DNA from: Ptiloglossa arizonensis
Lineage: Eukaryota; Arthropoda; Insecta; Hymenoptera; Colletidae
Assembly (NCBI RefSeq): GCF_051014685.1
Contig: NC_135059.1
Coordinates: 4,092,001 to 4,156,000 of the forward strand
Length of the DNA stretch: 64,000 bases
Direction: 5' to 3'
Both the position numbers and the translations under genes were made by a program. Below, in pieces: positions 51,293-62,629 of the stretch. The notes beneath the pieces were generated by a model that saw nothing but the letters and a program-made list of their open reading frames with translations, was not told the DNA's origin and made no database searches. Each line of letters begins with the position of its first letter. The stretch's first letter is position 1.

Positions 51293-51892
51293 TTATGGAA
51301 CGTTGGTTCCTTGCACTTCTTGGGTTGCTAAAATAAATGCGTCGATAAGTTTCTCTGTACCTATATAATAATTATTACAAATCGTGTACCTTTGTAAGAA
51401 TATTCTAAAGCAGTTGCTACGGTCCTCATATCTCCTTCGATACTACGTGCCCAATTTTCTGCATCACCGATTTCTTTCAATGCACTCGAAAAGGATTCTA
51501 CCAAGTTCAACCAAGATTGTGTTTGTTTTGCAAAATTGGTTGCACTGTGCTGCAATTGTTTCGCTTCCGCATCCAATTTTTTCTGATTCAGATACGCTTG
51601 GGCTACCCTAAATTATACGTTGTTCGTTGAACAAAATTTTTGATTACGGTACGCGTCGAAGAACATTTAATACTTACCCTACGTTTAAATGATCGACTAA
51701 AGCTTGCGTCAAGTTACTCGCAGCTTGCACAGCTTCCTTTCGTTTTTGCTCTGTCGAAACGATTTTACTTTTATACAATATTACTGCACGGTTACGATAA
51801 ATTTATTTGGGTAAAAACATTTGTGAGTTACCTTGTCTCTCTTTTCTTACTGCTTGTTTACTTTGATGCTCTTTTACAATTGCAGATAACAT
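51293..51892 (-). CDS. Blos1: BLOC-1/BORC subunit 1 (BLOC1S1, GCN5L1)
   Basis: Four coding exons, minus: 51,832-51,892, 51,678-51,750, 51,390-51,607 and 51,293-51,327. All have GT/AG junctions and matching phases, for 128 residues (human short form about 125). The protein reads MLSAIVKEHQSKQAVRKERQ, then LTQALVDHLNVGVAQAYLNQ, FAKQTQSW and the hallmark ALKEIGDAENWARSIEGDMR, ending ...TNVP. It is a small, mostly alpha-helical (coiled-coil) protein shared by BLOC-1 and BORC, acting in lysosome-related organelle biogenesis and lysosome positioning. A mitochondrial role in protein acetylation has also been reported for the family. It is divergent from ear with starts about 1 kb apart, suggesting a shared promoter region. 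Confidence 0.97.
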
Positions 51893-52873
51893 CTTCTTCG
51901 ATAAACAAATACAACACTTGGCAACACTATTTTCAGGTTACATTTATGGTATACATTAAGCTCGTTCCTTATAAATTTGTAGTTGATCGTCCGAAAGAAC
52001 CCTATTCTTCTCACGTACAATTTACATATGTTTATTTACGACAAATGTATTCACACTTGCTCGTTCGATGCGAGTCTGTTTATTGATTTCAAGGAAAGTA
52101 TGTATATCTCGATCTGGTAATTTGATATCTACTTTATGAATAAAATTCTTGCGAATTTTGCATAAAACATTTCATCCATGATCGGTGTTCTACCTATATC
52201 TCGGTAGCGAAGTTGTCCTTAAAATTTGAACCAATAAACACCGGTTAAATATGCTAGGACTCTGCGTTCTAATAATAAGTAATGTCTCATCTATTTAACC
52301 AAGGATTGGACAAAATTGTACAAAAAGAAGTATTTGTATTGGCACATAAGGAAGATACAGTGCTTGCCGCTAGGTGGCGGTATATGCAAACTTTTTTAAG
52401 TCTATATAGTATACGGAATAACGAGTATGGCGACTAGTTCTCGTTGGTGTAAAGTTTACCTGTTGATAATCGAATCGGTTTTAGCTCGAAGAAAACTATA
52501 GAATTACCCCAACTCTAACGAGGCGAATTGCCTCCAGCAAAATCCTCGTTTGACACAACATTCTATTCTAATGAGGTGGTTAACACTTTCATACAAAACA
52601 AGTGTAACCAAACGATGCACCAGAATCTCAAGAGTACGAAAATTAGGAAAGAAGTGCTGTCATTACTTGTACATCTAGCATAAGTTGCTGGACGATGGTT
52701 TTCAGCGTCGCAAATGTTTTGTGATGGACTTGATAGTTAAGGATTCACCAGTGTTTTCATTCACGTCCACTCAGATAAATAAAAATGTAATATAAATTTC
52801 TGTGTTTACTCGCGGCAATTAACATCCTCTATTTTCTTTGGAAAAGAGCATTTTAAAAATTTCATATGAGAGA
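51893..52873. promoter_or_regulatory. Divergent BLOC1S1-ear intergenic region
   Basis: Separates the start codons of BLOC1S1 (minus) and ear (plus) by about 980 bp and must hold both promoters and the 5' untranslated regions. It has no TATA box at a convincing position. A strong CTCF-like motif lies at 52,366-52,380. A short frame starting ATGGCGACTAG at 52,427 might be an upstream frame or alternative first exon of ear; this is not established. Confidence 0.5.
52366..52380 (+). promoter_or_regulatory. CTCF-like site between BLOC1S1 and ear
   Basis: GCCGCTAGGTGGCGG fits the CTCF core consensus (CCRSYAGRKGGCRS) at essentially every position. It is in the space between two divergent promoters and is the best match of the motif cluster that extends left into the tandem array. 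Binding is inferred. Confidence 0.45.
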
Positions 52874-55259
52874 ATGGCAATTCGCATTACATTAGAATGT
52901 GGGCACTCATCGATGTTACGTATGCGCACCACCCCTCAGGGTTATACTCATGATTGGGAATTATACGTGCGGGGTGTTGAGAACGCTGACATACATCACT
53001 ATGTTGAAAAAGGTAAATATATTTTTTTTCCATCATTATTTGCTTTTAAACTTAAATCTAACGTCCGTTAATTTATCCTGTTCTAAATTGTAGTGGTTTT
53101 TCAACTGCACGAAACTTTCTCAAAACCAAAGAGGGTATTAAAAGAGCCACCGTTCGAGATCAAAGAATCTGGTTATGCTGGTTTTGAGATTCCCATTCAT
53201 ATTTACTTAAGAAACAAGGATGAAGGAACCAAAAAGATTGAAATTTTATACGATCTTAACTTACAATCGAGTGGCCCTGCTATTACAAATGTGATACGAC
53301 ATATCGAAATAATTAATAATCCTTCGGATGAATTTAGGAGAAAATTATTAAAAGGTGGTGGTGTAAGTATATTTCGTTCTGCTCCGCGCGACTGTTTTCG
53401 AATCTTTAGAGTTTATCAAACGAATATATTTATACCGACAGGTCGTTGTATCCAGTTCCGAAAGTTCGGCAGAGAAAAGTGAAAATAAGACACCAACTAT
53501 GGTCGGTAAACCAAAGTTAAGCGGAAGCGAGACGAAAAAGCACAAAACCGTGGAGTCGAAAACATCAAATTCTTTCGCCGAATTATTTGGAACCCCTCTG
53601 AAACCGACGAAGGTTTCCCAAGACACCAAAAAGCCTACACAGGCGGAAAAATCATCGGCCCCAAAACCGTTAGTTACCACAGAAAAATCGGATAAGGTAG
53701 ACAAAACATCGAAACTCAAAGATAGCCCTCACAAGGAGAGTAAAAAGGAGAAAGTGGACGATAAAAAGGATAAGAAGATAAAAGATCAGTCTAAAGATAA
53801 AAGTCGGAATAAAGAGAAATCAAAAAGGCCTTCTAGTCCGAGTAATAAAAGTCACTCGAGCCCCTCCAACAAAAGACCTCCATCGCCGGTTTCGTTAAAG
53901 AGACCGCCTAGTCCCTCTGCTCTTCCACCCGCGAAGAGACCAGTTTCCCCAAAGTCCAAGGAGAAGGAATTGAAAAAAATCGTTTCTGAGAAGGAGAAGG
54001 ACAAAGGCAAAGAGAAAGACAAAGCGAAGGATAATTCCAAGAGTGTCGCGGATTCCTCCAAGAGTGAGAAGAAAAAGGATAAAAAGAAGCACAAAGAGGA
54101 CAGGGATAAGGAACGAAAAGACAAGTATAAAGAAGGGGAACGGTCAGCTGCCAAGGAGGTTCTAAAATTGAACGAAAAGAAAAGCGATAAACCGGAGAAG
54201 TCTGAGAAGTCCGAGAAGGAAAAGAGTCAAGAGTATAAATTGACGAAAGACGGCAGGAAGTCGCCGAAGCCGCCGAAGGAGCCGGAGAAACCAAAGGACG
54301 AGAAACTATTGAAGATAGAGAAACCGGAAAAGACTGAAAAATCTGACAAAACGAAAGATGGCAAGAGCGAGAAGGACAGGCAGAAACATAAGCACAAAAA
54401 GAGGGAGAAAAAGGACAAACGGGACAGTAGCAAAGAGAGGGACAAGAAGGAGAAACGCGACAGGATAAAGTCGTCAACGGAGAAGCAGAACAGCGTGCCT
54501 AACGCGCCAGTGGCTAATCCGCTTTCGACCCTATTGGCCGAAATGCCGGAAAGGGATAGCAGCGATTCGGCACCGTCCATCGACGACGATTCCTTCTCCG
54601 AACCGAAATTAGCGCCCACCGTTAAAAAGGAGACCGAGAACCTTACGGTATCCACACCACCCACAGAAATGGCGAAACCGCTTTCGCCGGGGATCCCGTC
54701 GGACATCAAGAAAGAGAAAATCGATCGAAACAAGCGGGAAAAACCGAAAGGTAGCAAAGGCGAGGAGAAGGAGATCCGCAAGAGGAAACGGAGAAGCGAG
54801 AGCAAGGGCGACGACGAACACGTCGTGAAACGGGAGAAGGACAGAGGTCATTCCACGTCACCTCCTTTGGAGCCCGTTTCGTCGAGCCAGTCGCCGGTCG
54901 CGGTCGACCAGGAAACTGTTCATATCGCGAAAGTTAAAGAGGACTGCGCACCGACCGAACAAGTTGTTGAGAAAAGTGTGAAGACCGAGGCGGAACAAGT
55001 GGCCCCGGATTCGACGAACAGTACTTTGATCGAGTCGGACATTGGAGAACCACCAGTGTTTTCAGAGGATTATGTGTCTCAATTGAAAGACTTGCAACAA
55101 AAAATAATGACCCTGCAAGACAACCAAGAGCTACAGAGAGTCGTTCAGGTGATCGCGGAGACCGGTCAGTACGAGATTACGAAGAAGACGTTTGACTTTG
55201 ACCTGTGTGCTCTGGATCGTAGAACAGTGCAGCGTCTACAGCAGTTCTTTGCGTCGTGA
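52874..55259 (+). CDS. ear: YEATS-domain protein ENL/AF9 homologue (ear)
   Basis: Three coding exons: 52,874-53,012, 53,094-53,362 and 53,442-55,259. All have GT/AG junctions in phase, for 741 residues. The N-terminal YEATS domain (about 1-135) reads MAIRITLECGHSSML..., GYTHDWELYVRG, VVFQLHETFSKPKRV, ESGYAGFEIPI and FRRKLLKGGG. It binds acyl-lysines on histone H3 in ENL/AF9. A long Lys/Ser/Glu/Pro-rich low-complexity region (about 140-670) follows. The C-terminal ANC1 homology domain (about 680-741, YVSQLKDLQQKIMTLQDN to VQRLQQFFAS) recruits partners such as AF4, DOT1L or Polycomb proteins. The role is in the super elongation complex, in the nucleus. Start chosen at the ATG that matches ear N-termini; an upstream in-frame TTG is not used. 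Convergent with Tm2. Confidence 0.96.
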
Positions 55260-58200
55260 CCGTCTGTAGCTTAAAGTATATGACATCTCCTTCATTTTAC
55301 ATATTATTATTCTATGTATAAGTCACTAAGTTATTTGAGCTTACAAGAGATTCTTCCACGTGAATATAAAGTAATATATAAGACCCCAGAAGAATGTTGC
55401 ACACACACACACAACTCCTCGGCTAAACGAGGAGGATCGTTTCTTTTTTAACGGGGTGCACGCTTGAATTTCATTGTATTTTCGTTTTCGTTCAACGACC
55501 GCGTAACTTTCGATCGCGTCGCGGGCAGTTCGTGCATAAAATTATGCATCGAGGGTGAAAAGAAATTAACGGGAAGCGAGACACGACGAATTCGTTGCTT
55601 TTAACTACCGGGTCCTTTCGTCTTTGTCACGAGATCAGCTTATTTTCTTACATTTTTACACGTTTCCAGCACTTGTTACTTTTTATGTTATTTTGTACAT
55701 AGGTGATACTATACATATAACCTGTATAAAGCACAGATCGGGAATTGTACATTTGCATCATCGTGTAACATAAACTTTTTACAGTTTCTCTCTGAGGAGC
55801 ATTCCCGGAATGGTCCCCAGTGCATTTATTCTCACGTTATGTAGACACGAATATACTTTGATTTCTTGTATATTATAAATATAAAAAACGTTACGTTCAT
55901 TTCTATGGTGTAATCGGGGTCGTTAAAAACAAACAAAAAAAATGATGACGAGGAAGAAAAAGAAGACGAAGAAGAAGAGGAAGAAGAAAACGAAGAATAA
56001 GAAGAAAGAAAGAACAAATTCTGTGCATCGCATTGCCTTGTAACATAGATATATTCTTGATATCTCGCGAAGAATTTAACGTACGTAGGTTCATCCTCTT
56101 GAATCAAGAACACCTTGTATTTATTGATATTTTCATACGCGTCGTATTAATATAAGAACGATCGAGGCGATCATTCGATGATTTTTACATTCGTTAGTGA
56201 ACGTCGACGTATTTTTTCTATTAGACGCGACAGATTGGAAACGATGTCGGTTTGCTTTGATGAATCTTCGTGGTTTTCGATACTAATTTATCCACGTCGT
56301 GTGCGCGCATCTGATGCGGCGTTTCCTTCTTTACTTTTATACAATGTATTTTCTAAGTATTAGGCTGGGTCATTGTGTTCGACAGGGGTTGAGCAACATC
56401 GACGCGTTTAACTAGAACGGATACTTTTATACTTACTTTCGAGCCTTTAGCCGTGTCACCGTGCCTTTGATGGAAACTTTGCTACAAACGTTTTATTCGA
56501 GGCACTTCACTGTTTCACTCCCGCATAACTACGCGTTGATATTACCCGAGCGGCTGTCCTAACAATATTTACGTTCACGATTTTATATTAGACGATTACA
56601 CGAGAAACAAACCAACCGCAATATCGATCCGAACTTTTCGCCGTACGATTCACGCGGTTCTTTACTTGCCTCGTGAACGTGGGAATGTTGAGCTCGTTTT
56701 TTTTTCTTTTTTTTTTTCTTTCGTACCGAAAATTAGCAGAGACGAAATTACTTTTTTCGAATCCCTAGAAATATCAATGCCACCGGGGACTAAATACAGT
56801 AGATCGTTTGAACGGTGTCTGGGGCGCGGTGTTTGAAAAAAAAAATTAAATTAAATTAAAAAAAAAAAAAGAAAACCATACGGTGATCGCCACATACGTG
56901 CGACAGAGCGTTAGGAAGAAAACCTCGTGAACATTCTGGGGTGCCTAATATTTATTTCAAAGTGAGAACAATTGTTCGCTTGACGTGTACAGCGCGTGTT
57001 CGCGCGACGTAACTTTCCTCTTGCTCGAAACTCGTGGCGTACGAATCGAAACGATGCCCGCGGTCCCCTAACCCACCCCTGTGCTAATGTATTTTTGAAA
57101 ATCGTCGAGAACGGCTCTTTTTTACCGATGCATTTGTCCGTTTCACATTCGCGATTCGTGAAATGCCACAGAGCGGTCACGACGTTGCGTGCAATCGATA
57201 CACCAAATAGTCTAATGTTTTTTGATAACTTTGTCTAGATAACGAAGATTGTACAATTAGGTAAAAAAAAATATCATGGTAGTTTGTATAGTTTTGCAGC
57301 GCGTTATTTATTACATTAGGGAAAACGACGGGCCGAGCGTCGATCGGTATAAGTGTATATCATACGAGTATGATATAGTATTGTATCACACACACATACA
57401 TCCCCCCATATCCCCACACACACACCGATGCACCGTTTCGAGAGCTCGATTTCGCGATATTTAAACGGTGCGTCGTCGTAATCGTAGTACATTGATTACT
57501 TTTTTAATGTTACGCGCAGAAAATCCTAGGCAAGTGTTTAAGGACCGATCGAGATCGGTCCACAATTGGACAGAATTTGAATAATCGACCCGATGATTAT
57601 CGTTCGTGGAAACAATCGTTGCGATCTTGAGACCGATATTACCGATTCACTGGTACTCGCGAGCGAAGTTAACGCCGATTTTGTACCGATTCGCGTTTCG
57701 ATAGCGATTCTAAAATTTCTCTCGGTACAGAGTGGGCTCGTAAATGAAAGAGATCCTTTCGGAGTAAGGGGCATTACCAGAAACTGCTGGATAGTTGCAT
57801 ACCTATCGATGGCTCAACATCATCGTGTACACATTTTATCGTTAATTTGCAATTTTAATGATCACTCGAATCGGAGAATTATACGCAGGCGCGCGCGCGT
57901 GTGTGTTGTGTGTCTATGCATTTACGATGACCCTTTAGCAGATGCGTGTGCTACTTTGTCTTTTTTGTTTTGTAGATACTATTGATATTTTTACAAACGG
58001 CAAGATTGTATATTTTTTTTGTTTGTTGCATGCTTGAGTTTTAATTAACGGTTAAGTTTCCGTGGGGTGTCGTGCGTGTTTATAGATAGGTGCACGTTCA
58101 TCAAAATTATCCTTACGAACGCTCGAGGCATTCCTCGAGGTAGACTAATGTTGTATAAAGTTTATGCACAATTAACGCGAAATGAGATTTCCCGGCGAAT

Positions 58201-58390
58201 TATATCAGCTGTAAATAGTAGATAAGGAAACCATGACGGTTAGACGTGTATAGATATAATTATTCATGATTTTCGAGGATAATAGTACAAGACGGTACTC
58301 CTGAATTTATATGCCATTCGATGTACATTGATGCATTCGGTGTACATTTAATAAGTACCTTGGTGACTAAATAAACATCTTATATAACTG
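55260..58390. other. ear 3' untranslated region and converging gene ends
   Basis: AT-rich sequence after the ear stop. It includes a GAA/AAG-rich run at about 55,935-56,015, A- and T-rich runs at 56,699-56,730 and 56,838-56,872, and a CACA run at 57,388-57,424. AATAAA at 58,370-58,375 on the plus strand could end a long ear transcript; this is inferred. The open frames at 57,538-57,985 show no domain. Confidence 0.45.
58370..58375 (+). terminator. Possible distal polyadenylation signal of ear
   Basis: AATAAA in AT-rich sequence about 3.1 kb after the ear stop, just before the convergent Tm2 3' region. Nearer, non-canonical signals could also be used. Confidence 0.3.
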
Positions 58391-58701
58391 TGCCTCTAAA
58401 AATATATCACGACGGTGTCTGAATCAAAAAGAACGGAAAGTAAAAGAGAAGCGTGCGTTCTCGAGGTGTCGATGGAAAACGACTGAAACGTAAATGCACC
58501 GTACGCGTTTCACGTTTACGTCGACGATCGAAAATACTCACCCATGTTCGTTGGGCGATTGCTATCGTACCACCTCGATCGATGTATTTCCAACCGCGTG
58601 AAAACGAATCTAACGTTGCGAAGGTGTGAAAGTAGTTCGTCAACCGTTTATCCGCATTAAAGAGCGCGTCTAATTAGTAACGCATACCACATTGCAGCAG
58701 T

Positions 58702-58707
58702 TTTATT
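58702..58707 (-). terminator. Polyadenylation signal for distal Tm2 isoform (probable)
   Basis: TTTATT on plus, AATAAA on the Tm2 strand, lies about 280 bp beyond the stop codon of the distal terminal exon (58,986). Confidence 0.5.
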
Positions 58708-58985
58708 GGGTCTCGTGTAATATTTGGTACAACAGTGTAACAGAGTAAAATTTCTTACGATCTCCATAATACATTGACCAACGTCGTCGCGGTAACGTAG
58801 TATAATTTAGATAAATAACATCCGATCCTCGACGTATATCCTCGGCCCCCCTGTGCTTCGTTCGCCGATCTCTCGCGACGATGAGGTCGGGTTTTCGAGG
58901 TCCGTTATGCGAAACGATCGTAGTAGCCATCCCTCACACGCGTGATATTGCGATCGTTATACGAAGCATAGAACGACGAAATAGA

Positions 58986-59265
58986 TTAGTATCCTGCCAA
59001 TTCGGCGAACGTGGAGTCCATCTCGTCGGCGAGCGACTTGTATCTGTCCTTGTTGATGCCCAGCTCGTCTGGAAAAGTTCAGAAGGCGTTCAGTTCACGG
59101 CACACTCATCTACGCGGTTAATCGCGACTCCTTTAGATCTAATCAATACGGTCCTACTACGTGTTTTCTACTCGATTTTTATGCGCCTGGCCGGTAAATT
59201 ATGCTTTCGACATACATACATAGAACAGAGAATTTTAAATAACGCTTTCTCGAACGAGCTCTCTT

Positions 59266-59315
<50 letters not shown>

Positions 59316-62300
59316 TCATCATCATCATCATCATCATCGTCATCATTTAACGGACAAGCGCAGCTTCGATGCACTACTCGTTTTAATGAGCCCAAGTCAC
59401 GGGTTTAAATTAAACGTGAACACGGAAATTGCATCGTTTTTTTTTTTTTTTTTTCCTATTATCGGCTATGGGAGGAACGTGGTTGGTTAACCCTAGGCAA
59501 AAAATAGTTCACGCCGAAGTGATCGGTGCTGGTGCATACAGCATTCGTCCTAAAAAAAAATAACAAAAGAAAAAAAAAAGAAAATGCACACTAGCTCGAT
59601 ACAGACGTCGTACAACGTGGTGTATATCGGTGTGTTTTGTACGATACAAAATTGTGCACAAAAAGCATCATCGCATTGCACATCTGCACGCGTGTGAAAG
59701 CAAACGTTAAGTGGTAGCTTTAATACTAATTCTTTTTCTACAGAAGAAAACTACATTTTCGTTCTCTGCGCGCATCCATCGCTTCGATCTCTAGTCGGAA
59801 CGAAATTCATTGGTTCCTCAAGGTCACCGACGGTCTATCCCCTCTCCTGCCACTCTATTAACAATTCCGTGGCGCGGGCATTTAAACACGATAGACAATT
59901 GATCTTGATCCGACTATTAACGATTATCGTCTTCAATGTAATTTTCTTCGTTGGTTAATCACTTTGCTCGAAGCATGCAAGAATCCGTGAGGTGTGGTAT
60001 ACCTTTGCACGAGTGTAAGGCAAACAGTTTTGCGAGGGGTTGGCAAATGTACCTGACGTACGACGAGCCCACATAAACGTGCGAAGCTTTTTGTATTATT
60101 ATTATTTTTTTTTTTTTTGTATTTTTTTCTCTTTTCAATTTTTATTCTTTTAAGCGCCTTGTGTGCTTGTGTGTTCGATGTGCGCGTATATTAATGGTCA
60201 ATGCTCAACGTGAACGAAATATAGGTACTAAGAACACCGTTCTCGCAAAATCTAAGCAAAGCGCTCCCAAATCGGGCGATAGAACAAAGATAAAATGGCG
60301 TGAAAAATAATCGAAGAATCGGGGGAAAATTCGGAGACGTACAGCGATCGATGAGAATTGATAATTGCATTGTGTCGCAAACTTTATACGAGCGTAAGGA
60401 TACGAGAAAAAGCGAAATAAACATATAGTGCGTTTTTCCTTTGTAAAAAGATGTTTGTTAAAGTGAAAGACGAAAAACGAAAATGGAAATACGCCCAAAT
60501 TCGGAAGCTATCGCAGCGAAAAAAAGGGGGAGAAAAGTAGCTAAAGCGGAAAAGTTTCTTCGGAACACAGAAGACAACGAGACAAGAAAACTATTGAGCA
60601 AAGGAATAAACGTGAAAGTTTGGGGCGAGTATGAGTGATAGTTTTGTTTCAGAATTATTTGTTCGTTTTGTTTGTTTAGTAGCCAGAAAGCTCAGCGAAT
60701 GTCTTGTCCAATTCTTCGCAAATCGTTTTGCGTTTCTCCTTCTGCTGGTGCAATACGTCTGCAAAGAAAATCAGTTGTGTTGCACGATGATGTGTCATTA
60801 TCACGGAAATTTATAACGAACACTACCTTCGCAATCTCTGTAACTATGAAATAATTGTTACTAGTAAAAGTGAATACTGTTTCTTAAATCAATCTCTCAC
60901 ATCCCGTCTCCCACGGTAGAAGTGAACCTCGAATTCGCGTATTATTATTATTATTATTATATATTTTCGGTTCACCGGTATCGATCGTTTCGTGACGCGT
61001 CCCACGTTTAACAGAACGATTTCGATGTTGCTCCAAGGTTGGCAAATCGACCACGAATACTTTAATACCATTCCCGTGGTGTGAAATAATTTCGTTGTCG
61101 TTTTGCCAAATTACGTCACGGTTGCCTAACTTCGTTGGAAAATAATCCAACGACGGATTTCGTAACGGAAGTGCACGCGTGGCACGGAATTACGTTCAGA
61201 GAAACGAAACCCGATCGTTGTTCGAGCAAAAGGATCGCTGGTCGCGCGAACACGAACGATTCGATCGTCAAGATGGAAGTAAAATGGATCGTTGGCTCAC
61301 CTTCGAGCCTGTCGACCTCCTTTTGCAGCTTCTTGACGGTTTTCTCGGCGAATTCGGCACGGGCTTCCGCTTCCTTTAGCTTCACCGTCAAAGTTTTGAG
61401 TTGTCGCTTGAATTCTTCGACTCTTTGGTTCGCCTGAAACCAAAATCCGCTCGTAGATTGATCCGAGCTCGTTTGAACACGGCGACGAACGATAACGAGG
61501 AACTCACTTTCTCTTCGGAGACCTCGAGAGACTTCAAGCTGTTACCGACAACTTTCAGTTCCTCCTCCAGTTCCATGATTTTGCTGGAAAATCGAAAAAT
61601 TGTTCCTGTTCAATTGCTCGCAATCCTCCACCCCTCCCCCATCTTCCCTTATCGAGTCGCTCTTTAACAGCGAAAACTTACGCTTCACCCGACTTGACTC
61701 GATCCTCGGCGACTTCCAGCTCGTCTTCAACGAAGGCCAGCTTCCGCGACACCTCGTCCGATTTTCCATCGGCGTCCTCGGCAAGGAGACGCGCCTCTTT
61801 CAGTTGGTTCGTCAGCTGATCCATCCTCTCTTCATCCTGTTGCGCGCGATTTTCCAATACTTTGCACATACTGAAACAGCGTTCAGTTTTCAGGCGATTG
61901 TCGACGATCGAACGATCTTATCGTTTCGATAAGAATTACCGGCTAGATTCATCGGCAGCTTGGGACGCTTCCGCTAACTTGGCGGTGGCGGTGTTCAGAC
62001 GCTCCTCGGAACGCTCCAAGTCCTCCTCGATCAGTTGGACTTTTCGGTTGAGAGCGGCGACTTCGGATTCGGCCTGAAATTACGAATCGGGCGTGACTCA
62101 TTGACCCTTGCCACTCTAAATGGGGAGGAAGAAGACAGGGAGAGAATGGACGATGTTCTCGGCGTGGTCGAGCCACGTCCGACTGAGTCATCGATCTTAA
62201 AAGCGGAGCGACTAGCAGGTTCGATGACAGGACCGAAATAAAAACTTCTCCCGTACGAAAAATCTCGCTTGGACCCGGTCCAAGATAAACTGGAGCACGC

Positions 62301-62578
62301 TGGAGTCCAGCGTTTAGATCGAATCGAGGAACACTCACGTTGGTAAGGGCCTTCTCCTTCTCTTCCAAGTCCTTGTTGGCCTGTTCCAGTGCCTGTTTGT
62401 TGGACTCGAGGTCGCCCTCCACCTGGGTCAGCTTCTTCTGCAACTCGCTGACCTCCTCGTTGACCTTGTCCGCGCGCATATTCGCCTCCTTCGCCTGGCC
62501 CTCGCAGGCGTCGGCTTTGTCCATCGCGTTGTCCTTCTCAAGCTTCATCGCTTGCATCTTCTTCTTGATTGCGTCCAT
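58986..62578 (-). CDS. Tm2: Tropomyosin Tm2, isoform with distal terminal exon
   Basis: Coding exons, minus: 62,339-62,578, 61,940-62,073, 61,682-61,870, 61,508-61,583, 61,301-61,433 and 58,986-59,068. All joins are GT/AG and phase-matched, for exactly 284 residues, the standard muscle-type length. The start is [20 protein letters not shown] with an ideal GCCGCCGCCATGG context. The Tm2-type centre reads [20 protein letters not shown] and [16 protein letters not shown], whereas Tm1 has a different sequence there. The distal last exon encodes [20 protein letters not shown] followed by AELAGY. The whole protein is a heptad coiled coil that binds along actin and, with troponin, controls myosin access. 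An acceptor at about 62,629 suggests a non-coding first exon further right. Proximal and distal last exons are alternatives; usage is not visible from sequence. Confidence 0.95.
59069..60675. other. Tm2 intron / proximal-isoform 3' untranslated region
   Basis: Lies between the distal and proximal terminal exons. It includes the compound microsatellite and T-rich runs at 59,438-59,453 and 60,105-60,130. When the proximal exon is used, part of this stretch is its 3' untranslated region. Confidence 0.6.
59255..59350. repeat. Compound CT and CAT microsatellite in Tm2 intron
   Basis: A long CT run followed by CAT/ATC triplets, lying between the two alternative terminal exons of Tm2. The acidic (poly-Asp) and Arg-Glu frames across it are not coding. 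Confidence 0.95.
60676..60758 (-). CDS. Tm2: Tropomyosin Tm2, alternative proximal terminal exon
   Basis: This exon is 83 bp, the same length and phase as the distal terminal exon. A strong acceptor (TTTCTTTGCAG) precedes it, and it joins to 61,301-61,433 by the split codon G|AC. It encodes [20 protein letters not shown] followed by AELSGY and stop, again giving 284 residues. It differs from the distal exon at most positions but keeps the TFAEL(A/S)GY end, which takes part in head-to-tail overlap and troponin-T contact. An AATAAA on the minus strand near 60,141 could serve it. Retaining this exon with its stop would exclude the distal one. Confidence 0.9.
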
Positions 62579-62629
62579 GGCGGCGGCCTTTTTCTCTTGC
62601 CGGCTTTCTTCAAGAAACTATCGAGTTCG

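Noticed and set aside
57538..57985. Overlapping frames on both strands after ear
   Set aside because: They lie in the probable ear 3' untranslated region and show no domain.
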